Assembly: GCA_009783495.1 (NCBI GenBank)
Contig: WRDJ01000046.1
Coordinates: 1 to 6,225 of the forward strand
Origin: Clostridiales bacterium
Lineage (GTDB): Bacteria > Bacillota > Dehalobacteriia > UBA4068
Length of the DNA: 6,225 nucleotides
Direction of reading: 5' to 3'
This document shows positions 1 through 6,225 of the stretch, in pieces (position 1 is the stretch's first letter; every line of letters begins with the position of its first letter). The notes under the pieces are model-generated. The model did no database searches, was not told the origin of the DNA, and saw only the letters and a program-made list of their open reading frames with translations. Position numbers and translations under genes: made by a program.

Positions 1-1039
1 CAATCAATTTCTGCGGCCTAATTTTAACAATAATTTTTCGATAAAGCCAGCAGGCAAGGAAAGTGCCGCTTGGCATGAAAACCGCCTGGCAGGCCAGGTA
101 TAACCCCACGCTCGTAACGCCCAGCTTCCCCAAAGCCGTATCGGCAATGAGCAGCGCCAGCATGTGATACAGATAGATATTATAGCTTTCCGCGTTTATG
201 AAGACGGCAAAGCGGTTCCTGGCCGCCGGCGTTTCCGCGAGTTTCAGCATCAGCGCATATACGGCCAGGATAGCGGCGAAGAAATATGTATATTGCACCA
301 CGCCGAGGGTGTTGTGCCCGATCCCTTTGCTGTAAGCGAGATAGACAAAATATAGGTTGGCCGTCAGGATGGCGGCAAAAAAAACAGAAATGCCTTTGGT
401 GTTTCTGCGGATCATCTCCGCGAAAGCTTCATAATGCTTTCCGGCATAGCAGCCGGCCAGCCAAAACGCCAGATAAGTGATAAAAAAACGGCTTTGATGC
501 TGCCAGACAAAGCCCGGCGCCCATTGGGAGAGCGCCACGCGCAAGCTTTCGGTAAAAATTATCATCACAAAAATTGCCATAGGAATGGCCAGAAGCGCGT
601 CCATTTTGCCCGTCAGCCAACGCCAAAACGGGACCAGAAGGTAGAATTGCACTATTACGACGACGAAATATAAATGCACGGCGGCATCGCCGAGCAAATA
701 AGACCTGACGAATTGCCCGGGATAAAAATCGCGGCCCTGCAGCAAAAAATAAACCCAGTATATCGTCACCGCGATCAAATACGGCACGACGATTTTTTTG
801 AGGCGGCGCAGAAGGAACGGCTTATACCCGGGATATTCGGCGCGGAAAAGTTTGAGGGCGCTGAGAAAAATGAAGCCGTAAACGGCGGCTGAAGCGGCCT
901 GCCAGGGGATATATACCAGTATGTATTGCCAAGAATCTTTATCCGCCCTGGACACCGCGTCGGAAAGCAGGTGCACCATCAGGACGCAGAGGCAGAAGAG
1001 CGCGTTCGCCAGCGATATTTCTTTTTTCAGGCTTTTCAT
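1..1039 (-). CDS. Membrane-bound acyltransferase (Acyl_transf_3 family), C-terminus beyond window
   Basis: This frame is open from an ATG at 1039 down to base 1, giving 346 codons without a stop, so the gene is cut by the window edge. The protein is very hydrophobic, with roughly nine to ten membrane segments. Features fitting the Acyl_transf_3 family (WecH, OafA and IcaC relatives) are: a histidine in the first helix (MVHLL, residues 21-25), a basic stretch leading into a helix (FLLRRLKKIVVPYLI, 75-89), HLYFVVVIVQFYLLVP (122-137), and SYNIYLYHMLALL near the end (285-297). The family transfers acyl groups, often acetyl, from the cytoplasm onto surface sugars or peptidoglycan; no SGNH domain is visible in the part present. 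A GAGGG ribosome binding site lies 7 bases before the ATG, and a good promoter lies just upstream. The substrate cannot be told from sequence. The family call is firm; a role in surface polysaccharide modification is inference. Confidence 0.85.
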   Translation of the reverse strand, partial: MKSLKKEISLANALFCLCVLMVHLLSDAVSRADKDSWQYILVYIPWQAASAAVYGFIFLSALKLFRAEYPGYKPFLLRRLKKIVVPYLIAVTIYWVYFLLQGRDFYPGQFVRSYLLGDAAVHLYFVVVIVQFYLLVPFWRWLTGKMDALLAIPMAIFVMIIFTESLRVALSQWAPGFVWQHQSRFFITYLAFWLAGCYAGKHYEAFAEMIRRNTKGISVFFAAILTANLYFVYLAYSKGIGHNTLGVVQYTYFFAAILAVYALMLKLAETPAARNRFAVFINAESYNIYLYHMLALLIADTALGKLGVTSVGLYLACQAVFMPSGTFLACWLYRKIIVKIRPQKLI

Positions 1040-1073
1040 TACGCATCCCTCGATAAAACGCTATTTCGACGCC

Positions 1074-1102
1074 ATTATACAAAAAAAGACCCGGAAAAGC
1101 AA
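1074..1102 (-). promoter_or_regulatory. Sigma-70 type promoter for the acyltransferase gene
   Basis: Read on the minus strand, TTGCTT (1102-1097) is followed after exactly 17 bases by a perfect TATAAT (1079-1074). Transcription would start near 1067, leaving a leader of about 28 bases before the ATG at 1039. The -35 box lies in the loop of the upstream terminator hairpin, and the -10 box follows its T-run directly, so the terminator and the promoter share DNA. Confidence 0.8.
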
Positions 1103-1114
1103 TCCGAATCTTTT
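1081..1114 (-). terminator. Rho-independent terminator after the small membrane gene
   Basis: On the minus strand AAGATTCGGA (1112-1103) pairs with TCCGGGTCTT (1095-1086). This gives 10 base pairs including two U-G wobbles, extendable by A-U pairs to 12, around a 7-base loop. The transcript then has a run of seven U (1087-1081) that partly overlaps the outer stem. The two wobbles become A-C mismatches on the plus strand, so the structure is better suited to stopping minus-strand transcription coming from lysS and the small membrane gene. Confidence 0.7.
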
Positions 1115-1140
1115 CTTAATTTAAATGTGTCATTGAGAGG

Positions 1141-1160
1141 GGCTTGCGGCGGCGCAAACC
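1141..1160 (-). other. Stem-loop just after the stop of the small membrane gene
   Basis: On the minus strand GGTTTGCG pairs with CGCAAGCC around a CCGC loop. This makes an 8-base-pair stem with one wobble, 17 bases past the stop codon at 1178. No U-run follows, so it is not a complete terminator by itself. It may protect the 3' end of the message together with the terminator further on. Confidence 0.45.
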
Positions 1161-1177
1161 AGAATGAACACGAAAAT

Positions 1178-1489
1178 TCAAGATGGAAATAAGAATAACA
1201 TCCAGAGGGTTAAAAAGGCAAATGCGCAAAGAAAAGAGACGATCATCGCCGCCGCGAAACATATCACTTTCCTGCCGGCCGGCTGTTTCCTGATCTCTTT
1301 CCCCGAGATGAAGAAAAAGGCCAAAGCGATGGCAAGCACAAATGATACGGAAACAGTTGTGGGGCCGAGGTTGGAAGCAATGCGCAACCACAACAAAAGA
1401 TTGAAACCGAGCCACCAGACAAACGAAGAAGCAGCCGCAAGAGCGATCATCAAAGCGCCTCTCTTGAGCAAATATCCACTTTTAACCAT
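1178..1489 (-). CDS. Small membrane protein of unknown function, 103 aa
   Basis: I do not recognise the family. The predicted 103-residue protein has a short basic N-terminus and three likely membrane helices at about 11-36 (with FVWWLGFNLLLWL), 43-62 and 74-101. A positively charged loop, GKEIRKQPAGRK (63-74), lies between helices 2 and 3. It has no cysteine pair or charged catalytic motif. Reasons to believe it is real: it follows lysS on the same strand after 53 bases, a G-rich ribosome binding site precedes its ATG, its helix pattern is coherent, and a hairpin and terminator lie after its stop. A 109-codon frame on the opposite strand covers the same bases but is charged, lacks a ribosome binding site and looks like a shadow. 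It is probably made from the lysS message, with a possible weak promoter of its own. Confidence 0.65.
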   Translation of the reverse strand: MVKSGYLLKRGALMIALAAASSFVWWLGFNLLLWLRIASNLGPTTVSVSFVLAIALAFFFISGKEIRKQPAGRKVICFAAAMIVSFLCAFAFLTLWMLFLFPS

Positions 1490-1494
1490 ATAAT

Positions 1495-1502
1495 CCCCCC
1501 CC
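1495..1502 (-). promoter_or_regulatory. Poly-G ribosome binding region of the small membrane gene
   Basis: A run of eight G on the minus strand ends 5 bases before the ATG at 1489 and is the only purine-rich stretch available as a Shine-Dalgarno site. It supports this start codon. Homopolymeric G runs of this length can slip during replication, which would change the length of the binding site. Confidence 0.45.
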
Positions 1503-1503
1503 G

Positions 1504-1534
1504 TTTATACTGGCATTTTGTTCATTGGGAGCAA
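1504..1534 (-). promoter_or_regulatory. Possible weak promoter between lysS and the small membrane gene
   Basis: On the minus strand TTGCTC (1534-1529) is followed after 19 bases by TATAAA (1509-1504). The hexamers are fair, but the spacing is longer than the preferred 16-18 bases. It would give the small gene some expression independent of lysS. This is a motif match only. Confidence 0.25.
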
Positions 1535-1542
1535 CTTCCCCC

Positions 1543-3090
<1,548 letters not shown>

Positions 3091-3214
3091 TCAAACCCAT
3101 TTTTTTCGCGGGGGCGGAGGGTTTGCGCCCGAAGTATGGAATAAGAGATTTATCATACTAATAGTGCGGCAAAACTTTGTAACAGACGGTTGGCGGAAGA
3201 AAGGATTTTGCACG

Positions 3215-3790
3215 GTGGCGGATATTATTTTATTGGCATTTCTGCTCTTGGGAATCTTCATGGGTTGGCGCAAGGGCACCATCAACGTTTTGGGGGGCAT
3301 CGGCGCGATCATTTTCGGCTACATCGCCGCCCGCAATTTTTCCGCCTATTTGGCGGTGGCCATAACGGATCTCTTCCCCGTCATCGCGCCCAAGACGGAG
3401 CCAAGCGATGCCAAAGGCCTGCTCTCCGCCTTTATTGATATGGAGGTTGTCGCCAACCGCATCGTGCAGGTTTTGGCTTTCATCATCATTTTTGTGGTGG
3501 TCTCCTTTGTCATCAAAAAACTGGCCCATTTCCTCTCTGATCTTCTGCGCAATACGCTGGTGGGCAAACTTAACAGCGCCATCGGCGCTTTCCTGGGCTT
3601 TCTCTTCGCGATCTTGCTGACGGCCATCGCCATTGACATGGTTCTGCCCGTTTTTGCCCGCTTCTCCTGGGGGGAGAACGCCTTGGCCTTTGTCGCCGGC
3701 TCACAAATCATTTTGCCTTCGGTCTATGCCTTTGTCGGCGTTTTGATCGCCAATTTGCCGAGGATAGCGGAGCTATATAAACAGGGCTGA
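3215..3790 (+). CDS. CvpA family membrane protein
   Basis: The 191-residue product matches the CvpA (colicin V production) family, an inner membrane protein of poorly defined role; in Escherichia coli the family is linked to colicin V export and to envelope stress tolerance. Family signs are the N-terminal ADIILLAFLLLGIFMGWRKG (2-21), a second helix rich in Gly and Ala (about 25-46), a third helix around VLAFIIIFVVVSFVIKKL (about 87-105), and LVGKLNSAIGAFLGF (about 116-130) leading into a fourth helix. I chose the GTG at 3215 because AAGAAAGGA ends 9 bases upstream and the family begins right there. The frame stays open far upstream, but that part is antisense to lysS. No convincing promoter is visible between 3095 and 3214. 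It ends 23 bases before selD and is probably cotranscribed with it. Confidence 0.85.
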   Translation: MADIILLAFLLLGIFMGWRKGTINVLGGIGAIIFGYIAARNFSAYLAVAITDLFPVIAPKTEPSDAKGLLSAFIDMEVVANRIVQVLAFIIIFVVVSFVIKKLAHFLSDLLRNTLVGKLNSAIGAFLGFLFAILLTAIAIDMVLPVFARFSWGENALAFVAGSQIILPSVYAFVGVLIANLPRIAELYKQG

Positions 3791-3797
3791 CCATGCG

Positions 3798-3807
3798 AAA
3801 GGAGGTG
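3798..3807 (+). promoter_or_regulatory. Strong ribosome binding site that fixes the selD start
   Basis: AAAGGAGGTG is a near-ideal match to the 16S rRNA 3' end and lies 6-8 bases before the ATG at 3814. No comparable site precedes the in-frame ATG at 3895, and an in-frame ATG at 3793 lies upstream of this site. This strongly places the real start of selD before the in-frame TGA. Confidence 0.85.
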
Positions 3808-3813
3808 GTGTTT

Positions 3814-4848
3814 ATGACCAAGGAACGTCTCACGCAACTGACCATGAGCGCCGGCTGAGCGGCCAAATGGGGTCCGGCGGATCTCTCTCAAATCATGGCG
3901 CGATTGCCTGTTTTCAAGCACGAGGATCTTTTGGTCAGCGGCGGCGATTTCGACGACGCCGGTGTTTTTCGCTTGCGCGAAGACCTGGCGATCATCCAGA
4001 CCTTGGATTTTTTCACCCCCGTGGTGGACGACCCCTTCCTTTTCGGGCAGATTGCCGCCGCCAATGCATTAAGCGACGTTTATGCCATGGGCGGGACGCC
4101 GCTCACCGCCATGAATATCGCCGCCTTCCCGCGTTGCGCGAATATTGAGACTTTTTCCCTGATCTTGCAGGGCGGGGCACAGAAAATCGGGGAAGCCGGG
4201 GCTTTTCTGCTGGGCGGTCATACCATTGAAGATAAAGAACCGAAATACGGCCTTTCCGTGACGGGAACGGTTCACCCGGACCGCGTCGTGAGGAACAGCG
4301 GCGCCTGCGAGGGAGACCTGCTTTTTCTCACCAAGAGGCTGGGCGTGGGCATAATCTGCTCGGCCATCAAGGGCGGCGCGGTCAAGGAGGAAGAAGCGGC
4401 GGCGGTTTTGCGGGAAATGGCCGCCCTCAACCGGGAAGCCGCCTTCGCCATGAATAAAAGCGGCCTGCGCGGCGCCACCGACGTCACGGGCTTCGGCCTT
4501 TTGGGGCATTTGCATGAGATGTGCGAGGCTTCCCGGCTGGCCGCCGAGGTTTGGGCGGATGCCCTGCCCGTCTGGCCGCAAGCCATCGAGCTGGCCAAAG
4601 ACGGGTTGATCCCGGCGGGGGCGCACCGCAACCGCGATTTCCTGCGCGAAAAAACGGAATTCGTCAACACGCCCCGGCACTTGCAGGACATCATGTTCGA
4701 CCCGCAGACCAGCGGCGGCCTTTTGCTGGCCGCGCCCCCCGCCAAGGCGGGCAAGCTGGAAAGCGACCTGGAGCGCGCCGGTGTTGGTTATGCCATAATC
4801 GGCAAGATGAGGACGGGCCGCGGCATCCGTATTCTTGATCGTCGCTAA
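3814..4848 (+). CDS. selD: Selenide, water dikinase (selenophosphate synthase), selenocysteine-containing
   Basis: SelD makes selenophosphate from selenide and ATP. Selenophosphate is the selenium donor for selenocysteine-tRNA and for selenouridine in tRNA. The gene encodes 344 residues if the TGA at codon 15 (3856-3858) is read as selenocysteine, the usual family length. The N-terminus ERLTQLTMSAG-Sec-AAK matches the catalytic loop of the family, with Sec15 and Lys18 aligning with Cys17 and Lys20 of the E. coli enzyme. Also seen are DDAGVF (47-52, metal-binding Asp), TLDFFTPVVDDPF (63-75), NALSDVYAMGG (84-94), LLGGHTIEDKEPKYGLSVTG (132-151), ATDVTGFGLLGHL (221-233) and DPQTSGGLLLA (296-306). 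Everything after residue 28 is an ordinary open frame from an ATG at 3895, so automated calls will truncate the protein and remove its active site. It sits between cvpA and yedF. Confidence 0.95.
3856..3858 (+). other. In-frame TGA recoded as selenocysteine
   Basis: The TGA is codon 15 of selD and replaces the catalytic Cys codon of Cys-type SelD proteins. Reading frame and homology continue on both sides: RLTQLTMSAG before it, and AAK followed by GPADLSQIM after it. The ribosome binding site also lies upstream of it. A point error from TGC or TGT is possible in principle, but Sec at exactly this position is well known in SelD. Confidence 0.9.
3869..3885 (+). promoter_or_regulatory. Candidate bacterial SECIS hairpin in selD
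   Basis: GGGGTCC (3869-3875) pairs with GGATCTC (3879-3885), 7 base pairs including two G-U, around the 3-base loop GGC. The loop begins 17 bases after the TGA and has G in its first positions. Bacterial SECIS elements, bound by SelB, are known as small hairpins inside the coding region, with a short G-containing loop roughly 16-37 bases behind the UGA, so this fits. A competing stem, CGCCGG (3849-3854) with CCGGCG (3874-3879), would enclose the TGA and cannot form at the same time. Confidence 0.55.
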
Positions 4849-4852
4849 ACCA

Positions 4853-4882
4853 CCCCAAAAAGCAGAAAAGCGCCTTTTGGGG
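4853..4882 (+). other. Stem-loop just downstream of selD
   Basis: CCCCAAAA (4853-4860) pairs perfectly with TTTTGGGG (4875-4882) around 14 bases, inside which GC/GC can also pair. It begins 5 bases after the selD stop. No U-run follows, so it does not look like a standard rho-independent terminator. It could be a weak or partial terminator, or a 3' stabilising structure, separating selD from yedF in the transcript. Confidence 0.45.
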
Positions 4883-4961
4883 ACCCCGGTCTTGGCAGCG
4901 CATCCCGGCGCCGCATGGACAGAGGCCGGAGGGCAGAAAAAGACAAGGCTTCTCGTTAGCA

Positions 4962-4997
<36 letters not shown>

Positions 4998-5076
4998 CTC
5001 CTTGCTCTGCCCGCTGCTTTTAACTCCTTCATTAGCGGCGAGCCAAAACTACCGTAATAAAAAAAGGAGACTCAAT

Positions 5077-5679
5077 ATGGAAAAACTCATTGACGCGCGG
5101 GGCATGGAATGCCCCATGCCGGTCGTCATAACCAAAAAAGCCCTGACCGACCTAGATTCCGGCAAGGTCGTCGCCTTGGTGGATAACGAGGAAGCCAAAG
5201 ATAATATCCTGCGCCTGGCTGACAACCTCAAGCTTTCCGCCACCGTGCGGCGGCAGGCCGGCGAGTTTTCCGTGGAGATCAGCAAGCCCTCCCAGGAAAA
5301 GAGGCCCTTCCCCGCCTTGGAAACCTCCGCCGCCTCGATTGCGGCGGATTGGGTTTTGCTCGTCACCGGGGAAACCATCGGCCGGGGCAGCGAAGAACTG
5401 GGCGGGGTTTTGCTCAAGACGTTCTTTTATGCGCTTCTCTCGGCGGAATTTCCCCCCGCGGTGATCATTTTTATGAACGGCGGAGTCAAGCTGACCTGCC
5501 AAGGCTCGCCGGTTTTGGAGCATATCCTCGCTTTGCAGGCCAAGGGCAGCCGCGTGCTTTCCTGCGGCGCCTGCCTGGATTATTTCAAGCTGAAAACCCG
5601 GCTTTGCGCCGGAGCGGTCAGCAATATGTATGACATCGCGCAGACCATGGCGCAAACCCCTAAGCTGGTAACTCTTTAA
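5077..5679 (+). CDS. yedF: YedF-type selenium metabolism protein (TusA-like plus DsrE-like domains)
   Basis: The 200-residue protein has two parts. Residues 1-70 are a TusA/SirA-like domain with the hallmark DARGMECPMPVV (6-17, Cys12 in the CPxP motif), which in TusA carries sulfur as a persulfide. Residues 90-200 form a DsrE-like domain with TIGRGSEELGGVLLKTFFYAL (split across 100-120) and LSCGACLDYF (161-170, Cys163 and Cys166), then VSNMYDI. This fusion is the YedF family, known to co-occur with SelD. A role in carrying or delivering reduced selenium is plausible but unproven. I chose the ATG at 5077 because AAAAAGGAGA ends 6 bases before it and the TusA domain starts there; the frame upstream is noncoding gap. 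It follows selD after 227 bases and precedes the channel gene by 22 bases. Confidence 0.93.
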   Translation: MEKLIDARGMECPMPVVITKKALTDLDSGKVVALVDNEEAKDNILRLADNLKLSATVRRQAGEFSVEISKPSQEKRPFPALETSAASIAADWVLLVTGETIGRGSEELGGVLLKTFFYALLSAEFPPAVIIFMNGGVKLTCQGSPVLEHILALQAKGSRVLSCGACLDYFKLKTRLCAGAVSNMYDIAQTMAQTPKLVTL

Positions 5680-5701
5680 AATTTGTCAGGAGGCTCGTGC
5701 A

Positions 5702-6225
5702 ATGTGGATTTATGAACAACCCTGGAGTTCCATCATCAAAATCGTCGTGGTGCTTATCATTACATATGTGCTGATCAAAATTTTCAGCAAGATCTTCAAC
5801 AAAAGCATGCAGCGCCACATCAAGCGCGGCAATGCCCGCATTTCCACGCTTATGGCCTTATTGCGCAGCGCCGTGGTCTATATCATCGCCTTTATCGGCG
5901 GGATGGTAATCCTGCAGACGGTCGGCGTGAGCGTCGCCCCCATCTTGGCCTCGGCCGGCATAGTGAGCATCGCGGTTGGCTTCGGGGCGCAAAGCCTGAT
6001 CAAGGACATCATTTCCGGGTTTTTCATATTATTTGAGAATTGCTATGCGGTGGGCGATTATATCCAGGTGGGCAGCATCAGCGGCTTCTGCGAGGAACTG
6101 GGCCTGCGCACTACCAAGCTGCGCGATTGGGGCGGCGAGCTTCACGTCATCCCCAACGGGCAGGTGGCCCAGCTCACCAACTTCTCGCGCGGCAACCTCA
6201 ACACCAATGTGGATATCCCCGTGCC
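5702..6225 (+). CDS. mscS: MscS family mechanosensitive ion channel, C-terminus beyond window
   Basis: The frame is open from ATG 5702 to the window end, 174 complete codons, so the gene is partial. The product is a small MscS-type channel (YkuT-like), which opens under membrane tension to release solutes during osmotic downshock. Visible features are a first helix at about 11-31, a second at about 53-76, and the pore-lining helix with the family signature ASAGIVSIAVGFGAQSLIKD (83-102). ISGFFILFENCYAVGDYIQV (104-123) then enters the beta domain, followed by TTKLRDWGGELHVIPNG (137-153). An AGGAGG ribosome binding site (5688-5693) lies 8 bases before the ATG. It follows yedF after 22 bases and is probably cotranscribed with it. 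Relatives are usually about 280 residues, so roughly the last 100 are missing here. Confidence 0.93.
   Translation, partial: MWIYEQPWSSIIKIVVVLIITYVLIKIFSKIFNKSMQRHIKRGNARISTLMALLRSAVVYIIAFIGGMVILQTVGVSVAPILASAGIVSIAVGFGAQSLIKDIISGFFILFENCYAVGDYIQVGSISGFCEELGLRTTKLRDWGGELHVIPNGQVAQLTNFSRGNLNTNVDIPV

Noticed and set aside
1164..1493. A 109-codon plus-strand frame opposite the small membrane gene
   Set aside because: It is rich in Lys, Asn and Ala without domain features and has no ribosome binding site. The minus-strand frame has coherent membrane helices and flanking signals.
3112..3130. GGGCG/CGCCC hairpin in the lysS-cvpA gap
   Set aside because: It has only 5 base pairs with a 9-base loop and no T-run, upstream of both genes' starts; not distinguishable from chance in GC-rich sequence.
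3151..3156. TATCAT as a -10 box for cvpA
   Set aside because: There is no -35-like hexamer at 16-19 bases upstream; the nearest TTGCGC is 22 bases away.

Overview
The window is a compact bacterial chromosomal segment. It most likely comes from an anaerobic Firmicute (Clostridia or Negativicutes). That guess rests on strong AGGAGG-type ribosome binding sites, a selenocysteine-type selD next to yedF, and a CvpA family gene; no 16S or other definitive marker is present. There is no mobile element, CRISPR array, tRNA or rRNA. The genes form two divergent groups that start from a shared intergenic region at about 3007-3214.

Left arm, minus strand. lysS (3006-1543) encodes a complete class II lysyl-tRNA synthetase. 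It is followed after 53 bases by a small unrecognised three-helix membrane protein (1489-1178). Then comes a membrane acyltransferase of the Acyl_transf_3 type (1039 to beyond base 1), whose C-terminus lies outside the window. A rho-independent terminator follows the small gene. The acyltransferase has its own good sigma-70 promoter, and that promoter is physically embedded in the terminator. lysS has a good promoter (TTGAAA, 17 bases, TATTAT) whose -10 box sits between the arms of a perfect 11-base inverted repeat, a candidate operator.

Right arm, plus strand. A cvpA-like gene (3215-3790), selD (3814-4848), yedF (5077-5679) and an MscS-type mechanosensitive channel (5702 to the window end) run in the same direction, with gaps of 23, 227 and 22 bases. 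The key point is selD. Its true start is at 3814, and it reads through an in-frame TGA at 3856-3858 as selenocysteine, in the catalytic motif S-A-G-Sec-A-A-K. A standard gene caller would start at 3895 and lose the active site. A short hairpin at the expected distance behind the TGA is a candidate bacterial SECIS element. SelD makes selenophosphate, the selenium donor for selenocysteine, so this enzyme needs its own product to be synthesised. YedF is a TusA-like/DsrE-like fusion that travels with selenium metabolism genes, so selD and yedF form a functional pair. The cvpA and channel genes are membrane proteins with no obvious selenium role.

The 228-base selD-yedF gap contains no gene. It holds an 8-base-pair hairpin just after selD and a 5.5-copy hexanucleotide tract (TCTCCC unit) about 80 bases before yedF. 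I saw no clearly novel multi-gene system. The best observations are the recoded selD with its local RNA structure, the terminator-promoter overlap, the lysS operator candidate and the hexanucleotide tract.
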